A stretch of DNA of 64,000 bases from Cricetomys ansorgei (GCA_026225945.1 JAMJFZ010000199.1:70596501-70660500), one strand, 5' to 3'. Counted from the first letter of the stretch, positions 35,976 to 54,519 are shown. Program-made: numbers and translations. Notes: generated from the letters alone by a model not told the origin.

Positions 35976-36114
35976 TACTCTAAAAACAAAACCGGAAAGT
36001 CACAGCTGTCTTCTCACTCAAACAAAATACATCCTTACATGTAGGCCCTCAATTGAGCTGGCCTCATGACCAGTGGGGCTGTGGTACCAGTATCAGCACC
36101 CACAATACCAGGGT

Positions 36115-36789
36115 TCAGTCCTGCAGTTTACGTTCGCACTTTTTCTCCAGTTCTGCCATCTCCTTGAGGATCAAGGCTACACTGTACCGAAGCTCCTGGA
36201 ATTTGGCCACGGGTACCTCGAAGCGGTGTGCAGATCCATCTGTGAGCTTCAGCTGCATGAGAACATTCGGTTGCAGAGAGCGGGACTGAGCACTGGTGGA
36301 GATGGCCACATCTACCCGCCACCGGAAGTCAGACATGTGGGGCAGCCAGGACCCCTGCTGTTGGGCCACAGAGTCAAGGAGAGATCGCTGACTCCCAAAC
36401 ACCAAACTAGCCAAATCTTCAATCAGATCTTGGGGAATGCCGAGCTCCTGGAGCTCGTCCTGGAAGGCATCTGGCTTCAGACTGGCAGGGGGCAGCCGGA
36501 GAGCCTGCTGGAGCAGTGTGTGAGTTCCAGCTAGCAGGACGGCCAGACGCTCTTCTGACAGGTTGGCACTGGAGCCAAGGTGCTGCACAGCTTCTCTGCA
36601 GTCTTTCCCATGCAGGGCCCGGACTACAAGTTTCAGCAACTTTCTGAAGGTGCTCCTGTCCAGGTCCCTCATGAGTTGGGCCACTGCCGCCACTTCTGGA
36701 GGGGGTTGGGCCCCCAGGAAACTGACCCGGCCACTGTGACTGTCAGCTGGATGGTGCAAGTATGGAGCTGCTACTCCCAAAGTAGACAT
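36115..36789 (-). CDS. Commd5: COMM domain-containing protein 5 (HCaRG)
   Basis: A single coding exon of 224 residues, equal in length to human COMMD5 as I recall it, starting MSTLGVAAPYLHHPADSHSG and ending KKCERKLQD. The N-terminal helical region covers about residues 25-130; the C-terminal COMM domain (about 145-215) contains WRVDVAISTS, QLKLTDGS and FEVPVAKFQELRYSVALILK. COMMD proteins form the decameric ring of the Commander complex with CCDC22/CCDC93, acting in retriever-dependent endosomal recycling; COMMD5 was also described as a hypertension-related, calcium-regulated nuclear protein. Acceptor cacctctccag ends at 36843, so the coding exon begins at 36842 with a 53-nt leader. It lies 3.7 kb upstream of Rpl8 on the same strand, with its own promoter. 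Confidence 0.97.
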   Translation of the reverse strand: MSTLGVAAPYLHHPADSHSGRVSFLGAQPPPEVAAVAQLMRDLDRSTFRKLLKLVVRALHGKDCREAVQHLGSSANLSEERLAVLLAGTHTLLQQALRLPPASLKPDAFQDELQELGIPQDLIEDLASLVFGSQRSLLDSVAQQQGSWLPHMSDFRWRVDVAISTSAQSRSLQPNVLMQLKLTDGSAHRFEVPVAKFQELRYSVALILKEMAELEKKCERKLQD

Positions 36790-37278
36790 CCTTTCTTCTC
36801 CTTTCTTGATTGGTCCGAAGAGAAGGTCCTAACCACAGCTGCCTGGAGAGGTGAAGGAGAGTCAAGGTGACAGGTTATTAAGGAGCTTCATGTTTCAAAA
36901 AATGAGGGTCGATGTGGGGCCGCATCCGCAGGTCACTGACCACATGAACTACCAATGATAGCAAATGGGACGCCCGCTTGGGAGGTGGCGCGTAGCAAAG
37001 ACCAGGTAGCAAAGGAGCCCACCTGAATCTAGGTCCTAGACTCTAGAAGAGAGGCCATCCCAGAGATGAGCAGTTACCAGGGGAGAAAAAAACAACAGAA
37101 GCGCACACGGAAGTCCTACGTACATAGTATTAGAGAATCTGGATAAACGTTCAGGATAAACACAGGGACACGCAGCTGAGAGCCTTCCCCTACTCAACCC
37201 CGAATCTCTACCATAGCACTGGAAGACCTAATAATCTCACACTATGAATCCAAACCAATCTTTTAAAGCTCTCAGCAC

Positions 37279-37360
37279 CTGGAGGAAGCTCCGTTGTAGC
37301 TTAACGGTGGCTGGCAGCGGCAGGAAGTTGACCGGGTCCCAGGAAGGGCCCAGAGACACT
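37279..37360 (-). other. Commd5: Commd5 untranslated exon 1 (5' end approximate)
   Basis: On the minus strand a donor cttcctccag|gtgctg at 37279/37278 ends a GC-rich exon and pairs with the acceptor at 36843. The transcription start is not resolved. Confidence 0.6.
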
Positions 37361-37570
37361 TCCGGGCCTCTCTAGGACAGAGACAGAAGCCCTCTGTGGT
37401 TCCTGGAGCCGAGCGCACGCGCAGCAGGGCAGCAGGACTCAAGGTTGCCTTCCGATGCTTGGTTTTTAGGGAAGAGGAAGCAGAAGGCAATGATTATTTT
37501 GGCTTCCGGGGTCGGACTCCCGGCTGCAGCTGTCCTGCGTACCGGCAGTGCAGCGTGAGGGACACACGCT
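37310..37570 (-). promoter_or_regulatory. Commd5: Commd5 promoter with palindromic NRF1 site
   Basis: A CpG-rich segment without TATA. It holds a full NRF1 consensus (gcgcacgcgcag, 37413-37424) and an ETS site (ccggaagtgt on the minus strand, near 37360). Both are common in housekeeping promoters. Confidence 0.65.
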
Positions 37571-37621
37571 AAAATTACTGTAATTGGTGCCACCGAATTG
37601 CATATTTTGTAATAGTTAGGT

Positions 37622-37765
37622 GGGCCAGGCACGTCTTTAAACCCAGCATTCTGGAGGTACAGGCGGATCTGTATGAATTCTAGACCAGCCTGGTCTACAT
37701 AGCGAGTTTCAGGCCAGCCAAGGCTACAAACTGAGACCCTGTCATTAAAACAAAAACAACAACAA
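37622..37765 (+). mobile_element. B1 SINE
   Basis: gccaggcacgtctttaaacc, accagcctggtctacatagc, with a (caacaa) tail. Confidence 0.82.
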
Positions 37766-37929
37766 CAAAATTCCCTGCAAGGTGGGAAAAAAGATGGTAA
37801 ACTTGTATATGGTTATGCATTATTATTGCTCCATAACGCTTCTGTTGGGCGGGGACGGGGGTGTGTGGCTAATTAAGTGGGCAAAAGACAGAATAGACAT
37901 TTGATTAAATATAAATGACTAATGACCCA

Positions 37930-38190
37930 GACCTGTTGATATAAGTCAGTGATCCCAAGAGGCTGGGGCAGGGTGATCACAAATCCAAGGCAGGCTTGTC
38001 TGGGCTCCAGAGTGAGTTCAAGACCAACCTGAATAATTTAGTGAATTGCTTTATCAAAAAAGATTGGAGGAAGCTGGGCATTGTGGAGCACTCCTCTAAT
38101 CCTAAAACTTGGGAGGCAGGAGCAGGCAGATCTCTATGAGTTCCAGGCCAACAAGGGCTAGAGACTCTGCCTTTAAATAAATAAATAAGT
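37930..38190 (+). mobile_element. Two diverged B1-family SINEs
   Basis: First copy about 37930-38060 (gtgatcccaagaggctgggg), second 38068-38190 (gctgggcattgtggagcact) with a (taaa)n tail. Confidence 0.65.
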
Positions 38191-38282
38191 AAAATATGTA
38201 TGAATATATACACATATGTTCAGTACATACATAAATGACCGTGCTCACCACTACTAAAAGTTCAAATAGAACCACAATAAGG

Positions 38283-38450
38283 AATCAGGTGGTGGTGGCA
38301 CACCCCCTTAATCCCAGCACTCTAAAAGAGGTAGAGCCAAGCTGATCTCTCAGTTTGAAGCCAGCCTGGTTGACAGTGAGTTCTAGGACAGCCAGGGCTA
38401 CACAGAGAAACCTTGTTTTGAAGAGAAAAAAAAAAAAAAAAAAAGAAAGG
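38283..38450 (+). mobile_element. B1 SINE
   Basis: atcaggtggtggtggcacac, ccttaatcccagcactctaa, agggctacacagagaaacct, poly(A). Confidence 0.86.
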
Positions 38451-38954
38451 AAATGAAAAAAAAATCACAATACTGTATCTCACCCTACAATGCCACTGAA
38501 TAAGCAGACCTAATCACATCAGCTGCTGGGATGTGTGTAATTGCAAGACCTGTCCTTGTCTATGAAATGTAAAACAGAACAGCTACTTAGGACAGCTGTC
38601 CAGAAGCTTCTAAGTTTAAATATTCAGGGTGAAGGGTATAGTTCAGTGGGAGAGGTTTGCCCAACAAGCTCAAGGACCTCTATTCATCAGTTCCAAAGGA
38701 ACAAAGCAATGTAAAAGGACAAGTGCCCCAGGACCCAGCAATTCCACGCGTGTTTCCCTATGAGAAACGAAAGCAATTATAAACAAAATATTCCCTAAGC
38801 AACCAAATTATTATAAATTTAATGACATAACAGAAATGTGATGTTTCCAGAACTAGAAGTGTTGGCAGGACCATGTCCTCCTCCTTGAAGCATCTGCTTA
38901 TAGCCAAACATCTGTGGCATTCCTTAGCTTGGATGTGTATCACCCTACGCTCAG

Positions 38955-39120
38955 CCTTTTTGTTTTGTTTTGTTTTTTCGGGGCAGGGTTTCTCTGTTGT
39001 AACTCTGGCTGTCCTGGAATTCACTCTGTAGACCAGGCTGACCTCAAACTCACAATAGATCTGCCTGCCTCTGCCTCCCAAGTGCTGGGGTTAAAGACGT
39101 GCTTCACTATCACCTGGCTC
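38955..39120 (-). mobile_element. B1 SINE
   Basis: Minus-oriented: ggggcagggtttctctgttg, gtagaccaggctgacctcaa, cccaagtgctggggttaaag. Confidence 0.88.
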
Positions 39121-39929
39121 TGCCTCCACTTTTATGTGAAATTTCCACTTTCTTGTAAGCATACCAGTCACTGGCTAGGACCTACCCTACTCTTAATAAC
39201 TTCAGTTGCTAAGATCTTATTTCCAGTCACCCTCAGGTTCTGGGGATCTTAGGACTTTGGCATATCTTTTGAGAAATATAATTCAGCCCATAACTAAGAA
39301 ATGCTCATAAAACCCTTGTTTGGGGTCTTTTTGGTGTGTCTCTGTATTTGTGTGTGTGTGTTCATGTGTGTGCAAGTGCACATGTATGTGTGGATACATG
39401 CACTCCTGCTGCTTTACCCTCTCCCAGGGATGTTAACATGCACGTCTGTACATTAGTTCTTGAACTACTCTACAGCAGTGCATCTTCAGGTAGTTAACTC
39501 TGAATTTTAGGACAGGAGATACTCTGAGCCACACAGCAAGCTCCTAAACCCCAAAATGACTTCAAGCCTTTGCCAAGTGGCCATGGTATTTCTACATCTA
39601 GCATTGGCGTATGGCTGCCATACCCACATAAAAGCTGCATTCAGGAACCATACCTGCCTGTCAAAAGGAAAAGGGGCCCTGAGTGGCTACAGTGGGGGAT
39701 AAATCTTAAGAGGGGGTCAAATGAGGCTGGGGTACAACCCAGTGGTAGACTTGAATAGCACACTTGAGCCCTTGGCTATTAGCTCACAAAATAAAACAAG
39801 AAGGAGTAAGGGGAAGCAGAAATGATTTCTAGTGTCTCTGCTTCTGGCTGCCTTTTACATGAGTTACAAAGATTTCCTTACCGGTGAAGCCATGTTAAGT
39901 AACTGCTCTGGAGGAAAAAAAAATTTTTT

Positions 39930-40085
39930 TCTGGGGGAAGGGGAGGAGAACAAACTGCTTTCTCTGTGTGGCCCTGGCTGTCCTGGAACCTGCTCTGCAA
40001 ACCAGGCTGGCCTCAAACTCTGAGATCTGCTTGCCTCAACCTCCCAAATGCTGGGATTAAAGGAGTGTGCCATCATGCCCAGACT
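39930..40085 (-). mobile_element. B1 SINE
   Basis: Minus-oriented: tgtggccctggctgtcctgg, aaccaggctggcctcaaact, aatgctgggattaaaggag. It makes a spurious 176-codon minus frame over 39864-40394. Confidence 0.82.
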
Positions 40086-40467
40086 TTTTTTCTTAAAGAC
40101 ATGGTCTAGATGACTGTTTTGCAACTGCCTGAGCGCTAGGGTTGCAAGTATGTGCCAGCAGACCTGGATTTGGTGACTTGACTTAGACTGTTGCTTAGCA
40201 GGGCTCACAAAGCTTTCCTGATGCCCATTCCTCATCTGTAGGACAGAGATCCACTCTGAGTTCAAAGTACAGGCTACACCTTGAGTGTGACACACTTTAA
40301 TGGGTAAATGCCAAACATTCCAGAAACAAAACATTAGTTTCATAAGTAGAATATTCTTTTGAGAACAAATCTGAATCTTCCTCAGCATTTTCAAGTTTCT
40401 ATTAACATAGATTACCTCACATAAAATAAGGCTTCAGGTTTATTCAGCTACATATTTATAGAGTGTG

Positions 40468-40825
40468 GTGTGTGAATGAGAATGGCCCCCATAGGCTCAT
40501 ACGTTTGAATACATAGTCCCCAGTTGGTGGGACTCCTTGGGAATTATTAGGAGGTATGGCCTTGCAGGAGGCGTGTCACTGGGGGCGAACTTTGAGGTTT
40601 CAAAAGATTCTAGCCATTTTTAGTTAGTTCTCTCTGCCTAGTAACTGGTTGTCTCAAGATGTGAGCTCTCAGCTACTGCTCCGGCACCATGCCTACCTGC
40701 CGCCATGCTCCCCACCATGGTAGTCATTAATGCTCTCTGACACTGGGAGCCCCAAATAAGCTCTTCTCTAAGTTGACTTGGTCATGGTGTCATCACAGCA
40801 ATAGAGAAGTAACTAAGACGTTTAG
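40468..40825 (+). mobile_element. Rodent long interspersed repeat in the Znf7 3' region
   Basis: gttggtgggactccttggga, aggaggtatggccttgcagg, and the end ttggtcatggtgtcatcaca then aagtaactaagacg. This is the complement of the type at 19844; the family is not named with confidence. Confidence 0.6.
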
Positions 40826-40834
40826 GTAAATGAT

Positions 40835-47947
<7,113 letters not shown>

Positions 47948-47950
<3 letters not shown>

Positions 47951-47991
47951 GAGATTTGGAGGGTGGGATCCACTTGTCTTGACTTAGACAC
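47948..47991 (-). CDS. Znf7: Znf7 leader exon ending in the start codon
   Basis: On the minus strand, acceptor attcctcacag ends at 47992, followed by 44 bp ending atctcATG|gtagga. Only the three ATG bases (47950-47948) are coding. The isolated start codon reproduces the M-E junction of human ZNF7. Confidence 0.82.
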
Positions 47992-47999
47992 CTGTGAGG

Positions 48000-49000
48000 A
48001 ATTATGAAAAAGATCAAAGGTCAGAACTGGAGGAAACTGCCCAGTTCCCAGGATAATCAAAGGGCCTCTGCATTACCTTTTTACCACCAACCCAGATATA
48101 CAGAGACACCAGGCTGGGCAAACACAGCCCTGACCGCTGAATATCAACCACTGAGCCTTCTTGTCTGTGTAGGGGGAGGGGTTGGATCACTTCACTAACT
48201 AAAGGATGGCTGCCATGGGCCACTCATTCAACTTCACATTGGGGGAGCAACAGCGAAGTTACAAGAACTTTGTCTTCATGGGACATCTAATAGAAGAGAC
48301 AAATAACCACACATAAAATCAAAACCATGCTAGTGCTGAAGTACAGGGAACCAGTAGTGTTTAAATGAGAAATTCTGGTAAAGTCTAAAGAATGTCTTCC
48401 CCCAGGGGCCTAGGCCAAGGTGACTGGGGTAGAGAGAAAAACAAAAACAAAAAAACTCCAAGACCTGAAAATGGAGCAAAGTGAGCAGTGTGTGAACCAA
48501 AGGAAGCAGAGCTAAGTGGAGGCAGTAGGAGAGGGGGGCCAGAAGAAAGGACATCGGAGGAAAAACAGGATTCCTGTTTTTAAGGACCTAAATTCCAGAA
48601 CAGGTTACAGCTGCTTCAAGTCACAAGGCTGGCAACAACACTAAGGATTCAAGAAGTTCCCCTCAGCTAAACCAAATCTCTTAGGCCCCAGCATCTACCT
48701 CCCCCTCTAACGTCAGAATCGGGGAAAGCGGCTTCCTGATTAGCTTTTGGTCCAGTTATCAGGCCATTGCTAACCCAGCAGCAGTGAACACTGGAATAGG
48801 TTTCCCCTCTCAGACCTTAGCATTTGCACAGCCAATGAGAAACCACTGTCCCAGATAAGAGAAGGGCAAACCCTGAAGTGCAATCTGCGTCCACAACCAT
48901 GACAATACTTTCGGCCTCTGTCACTTTCGGACTCTAGGGGAAAGATGGTCCCAGGAAATGATTACTCAGGAAGACCTAGAGAGGCCGCTGACAGTCCCGG
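48000..49000. other. Unassigned first intron of Znf7
   Basis: About 1 kb with no SINE and no frame resembling a known family; the sequence is conspicuously repeat-poor next to the promoter. Confidence 0.35.
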
Positions 49001-49019
49001 GCCTGGAGCAACACTGGAG

Positions 49020-49570
49020 CTCGGGAGCAGGCTGAGAGGAGCTGTGGTGCTCGGCTAATTCGACTCGCATCCGCCAGGCACTCACAACAGCCCCGGGCCG
49101 CCCGCGCCTGCCATCTCTTCTGGAGAAGAGGCGGTGCCCCTTGCCTGACACCAAGTAATGCAACTGCGCCGACTCACCCACCCGGGGCGCGTCAGGGACC
49201 CGCCAACAGAGCGAGCCGCCGGAAAAGGCTGTGCACGCTCATCCCTCCGCGTCCCGCCCCACTGACTTCCGCCCATTCAATCGGCTCGCAGGCCAGAACG
49301 ACTCGTTGGTTCTCCAGCCCCGCCCTCGAGGTTACAAGAGTGGGGGCGGTGCCAGAAGTTGTCAGCCAGTAAAGAGCCGGGGAAGAGACTAAGGGCAGGG
49401 CCAGGAGTGTAGTGCCGGGAGCTGGGAGGAGCCGCTGAACCTCAAGGGAGGCGAAGGCGTGAGCGGAGGCGGGGCCAGAAGCGGGGGCCGGGGCGGGGGG
49501 CGGGACCAGCCGTGGAACGTTTGCGAGCTTGCTGTGGGCTGCTCTGGCTGGTGAGCAGAGCTGCGTGGGT
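49020..49570 (-). promoter_or_regulatory. Znf7: CpG-island promoter of Znf7
   Basis: CpG- and GC-rich segment with several GC boxes (near 49255, 49343 and 49486-49505) and no TATA box. The island extends well upstream of the inferred first exon, so divergent transcription is possible. Confidence 0.68.
49178..49290 (-). other. Znf7: Probable Znf7 untranslated exon 1
   Basis: A strong minus-strand donor, cgggtgg|gtgagtc at 49178/49177, lies in the CpG island upstream of the leader exon. The 5' end is approximate. Confidence 0.5.
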
Positions 49571-50254
49571 GGAAGTCGTATTTGCTGGCTGAAAGAGCTG
49601 AGCTCCGGGGAAGGTTATCCCAGCTGGGCCAGATGCCCCTTAATCACCAGCTTAAAGTTCTGGTTTTTTAGGCTGAGCCTGTCAGGACATAGCCAGCCCA
49701 GTTAACTTTTCCTAAAGTGATGAGCACCATACATATGCCTTTACCATCCTGAGTCGGAAAGCATGCTGGCCTGGGGTCCTAAAAGAGTAGCATAAGTAGG
49801 GGAAGCAGGAGGCTGGACTGGGGTACACCCTAGTTGTTGGGCCAGACGCGTTAGGACCTGAGAGGCTGTGGAGGGGAAACCTCACTCAGAGGTCTCTTGC
49901 CCACCGCTTTCTATTCTGGACGTCCGCAATGCTAGTCACCGCACTCCAAACCACCCTCAGCTTCTTGCGAAAAAACGAACTAGCCAGTCGCACTAGATGT
50001 CTGGAGCCCCCAGACCAATGCTCTGAGACTCAAGAGACTCTCAGAGCAGAGGTCACAAACAGGATCAAAAGATACAAATGCCAAGACTAAAATGTGAAAA
50101 AGTAAGTTAGTTTTGCTTCAATAATACATTGTCAACAATGACAGTGTAGTGTGAGACCAGTGGATTGGTTAACTCCCGAAGCCTTCTTTGAATCACGGAA
50201 ACCAAACATCTGAGGCCTTTATAACACCTTTCTTTAGTCTATATTTCTTCTCTA

Positions 50255-50405
50255 CAGCACCACCCCCCCCACCCCTGACAGGACCTCAAAATATAAACCA
50301 GGCTGGCCTAAAACTCACTATGTAGTTCAAACTGGGTTTAATTAGCAAACCTCCTGCCTCTGCCCCCATGCGCTAGATTCACAGGGGTGCACCACCATGC
50401 CAGCG
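50255..50405 (-). mobile_element. Old B1-family SINE
   Basis: Minus-oriented: aaaccaggctggcctaaaac, ctgcccccatgcgctagatt, gggtgcaccaccatgcc. Confidence 0.55.
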
Positions 50406-50839
50406 CCTTCCTCAGTTAGGTAGCCACAGGAGGTTAAAGTGTATCAGACCCAAGAAGGAAAAAGGAACACTTCTGATGAGAAAGATCCTGCCCATCTCCT
50501 AGTCTTACTACCTGCCCCCCCCCCCCACTTCCTCCTGTCAAAAAAATCCCTTTTGGTCTCTAAGCCCTAAAGACTGAGTTTTGGGAGAGAAAACACCTCT
50601 TAACTTTTCAAGAATGCCAGCTCCTGAGTAGATCTGATTCTTTCCTGCCAATTCTCCTTGCCCAGACATTGCTCAACGGTAGGAAGACCTTGGCCTTTAA
50701 TTTCTAGTGAAAAGGAGAAACTAGCAAAAGGGATTAAAAGGTTGGCAACAAATAAGTTAAGGGTGGCATTATTGGTGATGAAGAAATGACTGTTTCCAGA
50801 AGGATGGAGGGCCTTTTGTATCTGCTGGGGCAGTGTGAC

Positions 50840-51400
50840 ATGAAAGGAAAAAACTCAGGGAAAACAACTTTTAATAGCTGGAGGCTATTGGTGTGGTGAG
50901 CCCTTCAGACTCTGGACCTAGACTCTGCTGTGAGCCTCTGGCTAAAATTGCCTAGTTCCTGTATTGGGAGATCTTCTGAGCAAAACTGAGTCATGAAAAT
51001 ATTAATGACTGCCCAAGAGCGGCTTGTTTACAGGGAAGCCAAAGCCCTCTGAAGGGATGTTTCTTCTCTGGCTAAACATTTAACTTCATCCGGAGAAGCT
51101 ATTGTCCTAAGCATCTAACTCCACTGGAGAGAGGCTGTCTCCCCTAGGTAAGCATCCACCTCAGCAGGGGAGATGCTTTGTTCTGATACCTATCTCCGCT
51201 TCAGGATGTTTTAAACTATGCACTGTCTCGCCCTGTAATTAACACCTTGGTTCTAACCCCTGTAGCTGCACTAGCCACTGGAGGAAAGGGGTATAAGTTT
51301 GGAGAGAAAAATAAAATTTCAGCTCCATTCCATCTGAGCTCAATGATGCTGTGTGTGCCTGGTCTATTCCCTTCCCTTCACGTTTCTTTTCCCCTCTCCT
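50840..51400 (+). mobile_element. LTR-like element (probable solitary LTR)
   Basis: Contains four degenerate direct repeats (about 51054-51210), a TATA-like gggtataagt near 51289 and AATAAA at 51310-51315. No flanking retroviral gene is seen. Ends and family are not resolved. Confidence 0.45.
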
Positions 51401-51499
51401 CATAAGGCCCTTCAGTCTCACTCCCCAACCAGGTACTTTCCGACTTGCCAGGCCAGCCCTGGCAATTGGGAAGGAGAGGGAGTACATGTGTATGTGTGT

Positions 51500-51520
51500 G
51501 TGCGTGCACACACACACACA
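51500..51520 (+). repeat. (TG)n/(CA)n microsatellite
   Basis: Short tgtg run switching to cacaca, at the junction with the following SINE. Confidence 0.75.
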
Positions 51521-51544
51521 CGTGCAATCATGCTGCCCTTAGAT

Positions 51545-51712
51545 TTTGGTTACCTCCTAAATGAAGGTTTTTGGAACCACCTGATCATTACACTATGTCC
51601 AGATGTTACAGATGGTGTGAGTCACCTGATGTGAGTGCCAGGAACTGAACTCTGGTCATCTGGATGAATTCAAGCACTCTTAACCACTTAGTCATCTTTC
51701 CAGTACCCACAT
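51545..51712 (-). mobile_element. B3 SINE fragment
   Basis: Minus-oriented: agtgccaggaactgaactct, cactcttaaccacttagtca, catctttccagtaccc. Confidence 0.7.
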
Positions 51713-52377
51713 TCCTTTCTTTATCATCTAATATCGACAGCCTGTTATGTAGTCCCTGTTCTTTCTGGACATGATTACAAAGGAATTGTAATAGCCACTG
51801 AGTCAGGCACTCACGGGGGTGAGCTCATGTATTAGTATACCTTCAAAGTATCCTTTATTTTCATTTTCAGAAAGAAAAAAAAAACCTTTTTGGTTCTACT
51901 GAGCATGCAGAGAGGCATTTCTATTCATCACATTAATTCTTCAAACATGTACTGTGTAACCTTGAACTGAGAATGTACTCTCTAACTGAATATTCTTAGG
52001 AGAGGGCCAACCCCTAAATGAGTATGTGTAGGCTCCTGGATTGAATCTTCATGCTTCCTTTGTTCAAGGAGGGCATTGCTTTGGAAATAGCCCCCTCCAT
52101 TCCCTTATCTGCTGCAGATAATACATCTTTCTCCATTTTGGTCTTGCACTCATCAAGATGGGAAACTACTGTGTTTTGGTCACATAATTTATACTGCTTG
52201 GCAATAAATAAGCACTATGCATGTATAAGTTATCAATCCCCTGTATCCTGCAGAACACTGATTCAGTAATCTGAACCTCTGTCTCCCAGTGCAATTTCTA
52301 AGATCCTAACTATGGCTTATTTACTTTTACAGTTTTGGGGTTTGGATTGATTGACAAGATCAAGTAAAAAGAAAACT

Positions 52378-52555
52378 AAAGCCGGGCAGTGATGGCACAC
52401 ACCTTTAATCCCAGCACTCGGGAGGCAGAGGCAAGCGGATCTCTGTGAGTTCGAGGCCATCCTGGTCTACAGAGTGAGTTCCAGGACAGCCAGAGTTACA
52501 ACAGAGAAACCCTGTCTTGAAAAGCAAACAAAACAAAAAACAAAACAAAAACTAA
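52378..52555 (+). mobile_element. B1 SINE
   Basis: agccgggcagtgatggcaca, cctttaatcccagcactcgg, gttacaacagagaaaccctg, with a (caaaa)n tail. Confidence 0.92.
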
Positions 52556-53094
52556 AAAAAACTATTGCTTTTATACCTATAATCTCAAGTCAGCTGCTTG
52601 CTGCTTCACCAAAATACCACACACACACACCATTGGTAAGAGAAAAAAACAAGTATTTAAAATTTTGGTCAGAACCAGGGAGAGAGACCTGTTTCTCCCC
52701 ACCTTGATTGACAGTATTGCAATTTATAGAGAAAATTAATAAAAGACAGAAAAGCAGCATATGTGGACCTATCTGCAGGTCATCAGGATCTTGCCGTGGG
52801 TGACTAGGTCCTCCCTCTCTGGCAGTTAGGGCATCAGGCTATTCCCACCCCAACATGAGATTCCCTGGAGAGATTTTAATCTTTTAAGGGTCTGTGTAAC
52901 ACTACTACAATCTCATCTATTCGTCATTCCCAGAGATCTGGAGTGATGTGCTTCCTGAAATATGCCTGAGCCTGAAAGAAATACCGTGATCAGGATAAGT
53001 AGAAGCCAAAGTGAGAAGGCATGCAGTTAGTGTTAGGGAACCTAGCTTTACTTTTGGCAGGTGTGATACAGACGATTTGAGTGTTGGATTCTTG

Positions 53095-53240
53095 AGGCGT
53101 AGGGGCTGTGACAGGGTCTCACTCTGAAGTTGGACTGGACTCACTATACAGCCCACGCTGACCTTGAGCTTGTGAAGTCCTCTTGCCTGAGCTAGACGAG
53201 GCTAAGGCTCTAGACATGAGCTACCATGTCCAGTTTTTAT
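53095..53240 (-). mobile_element. Old B1-family SINE
   Basis: Minus-oriented: gacagggtctcactctgaag, gcccacgctgaccttgagct. Confidence 0.5.
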
Positions 53241-53254
53241 TGGTTTTTAAATAA

Positions 53255-53600
53255 GGACGGGATAAGTGAGATGGGTAAAGTACTTAAGACAAAAGCCTAA
53301 AGACCTGAGTTCGGTCCCTAGAACTTACACAGTGAGAGGAGAAAACTGACTCCTGAAAGTCATACTCAGGCCTCTGCACCATGGCACAGACGCATGAGCA
53401 CACATGTACCCATCAGCCAGTCACTGAGCCAGTGATATGGCGCGGTAGGTAAGGTGTTTGCTGTCAAACCGGAGGATCCGAGTTTGGTCCTTAGGCCTTG
53501 TAAAGTGGAAGGAGAGAATGAACGCCTGCAAACTGTCCTCTGACCTCTACACACAAACTGTGGCACCCATTCCATGGCAATAAATAAAAACTTTAAATTT
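53255..53600 (+). mobile_element. Two tandem RSINE1/B4-type SINEs
   Basis: First copy about 53255-53420 (agacctgagttcggtcccta), second about 53425-53600 (gagccagtgatatggcgcgg, atccgagtttggtcctt, ctgtcctctgacctctac). Confidence 0.68.
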
Positions 53601-53694
53601 CATTTAAAATTAAAGATTGAGCTGTGCAACAGAAAAGATTTCTGTATATGTCAATATGAAGCAAGTTGGAGTTTATTAAGAAAAGATTTTCGGG

Positions 53695-53905
53695 GCCTGG
53701 AGAGAAGGCCCAGCACTTAAAAAGGGCAAGAACTGCTCTTGCAGAGGACCCAAGTTCAGTTCCCAGCACTCATGTAGTGCGACTCACAGCTGCCTAAAGC
53801 TCAAGCTCCAGGCATGCAAGGCTCTCTTTGGACTCTGCACATGTCTTCACTCGTATGTATACACAACTAAACATCTTTTTAAAAATAAAATAAATCTTTA
53901 AATGT
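53695..53905 (+). mobile_element. B2/B3 SINE
   Basis: gggcctggagagaaggccca, cccaagttcagttcccagca, with a (taaa) tail. Confidence 0.78.
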
Positions 53906-53954
53906 TTTGGGCTAGGGAGATGGCTAGTTTTAAAAACAAACCAAAAACAAACAA

Positions 53955-54345
53955 ACTAGCCTGCTTTCTTTTGCTGTGATAAAACAACTTGGGGAGGAAA
54001 GGGTATATTTTGCTTACAAGTTACAGCCATCATCGAGGGAAGCCAAGGCAGGAACCTGGAGCTGAAAACTGAAGCAGACACCATGGAAGAATACTGTTTA
54101 CTGGCCTGCTCTCCATTGGCTTGCTCTCCATGGCTTCCTCAGCTACCTTTCTTCCACAAACCAGGACTGCCTGCCTAGGGATGACATTGCCCACAGTAGG
54201 GCTGCACCCCCATTAGGAAAGTGTCCCACAGACACACCCACACACCCACAGGCCAATCCGATGGAGGCAATTACTCAGTTGAGATGCCCTCTCTCCAGAC
54301 GATGCTAGTTTATATCAAGGTGACAAAAACTAACCAACACAGTGG
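53955..54345 (+). mobile_element. Rodent long interspersed repeat (family unassigned)
   Basis: ttgctgtgataaaacaactt, tggggaggaaagggtatatt, tggcttgctctccatggctt, tcagttgagatgccctctct. Same orientation and type as 19844. Confidence 0.62.
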
Positions 54346-54346
54346 C

Positions 54347-54515
54347 TAAATTGCTTATAAATTTCAGATCCCCAGCACATATGTGAAAACCAGGCCTTGC
54401 CAAGGGTGTCTGTAATCTCAGAACTAGGAGGCAGAGACAGGGTGGTTCCTGGGGCTTACTGGTCAGCCAGTCTAACAGACAGGGGAAGCAGAAGCAAAAG
54501 AATACAAAATGTCTC
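54347..54515 (+). mobile_element. B4 SINE
   Basis: aaaaccaggccttgccaagg, gcagagacagggtggttcct, ggcttactggtcagccagtc. Confidence 0.65.
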
Positions 54516-54519
54516 ATAA

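Noticed and set aside
36073..36534. 153-codon plus-strand frame over Commd5
   Set aside because: Antisense to a conserved coding exon; codon structure belongs to Commd5.
39864..40394. 176-codon minus-strand frame
   Set aside because: Half of it is a B1 element and the rest has no recognisable domain or splice context.
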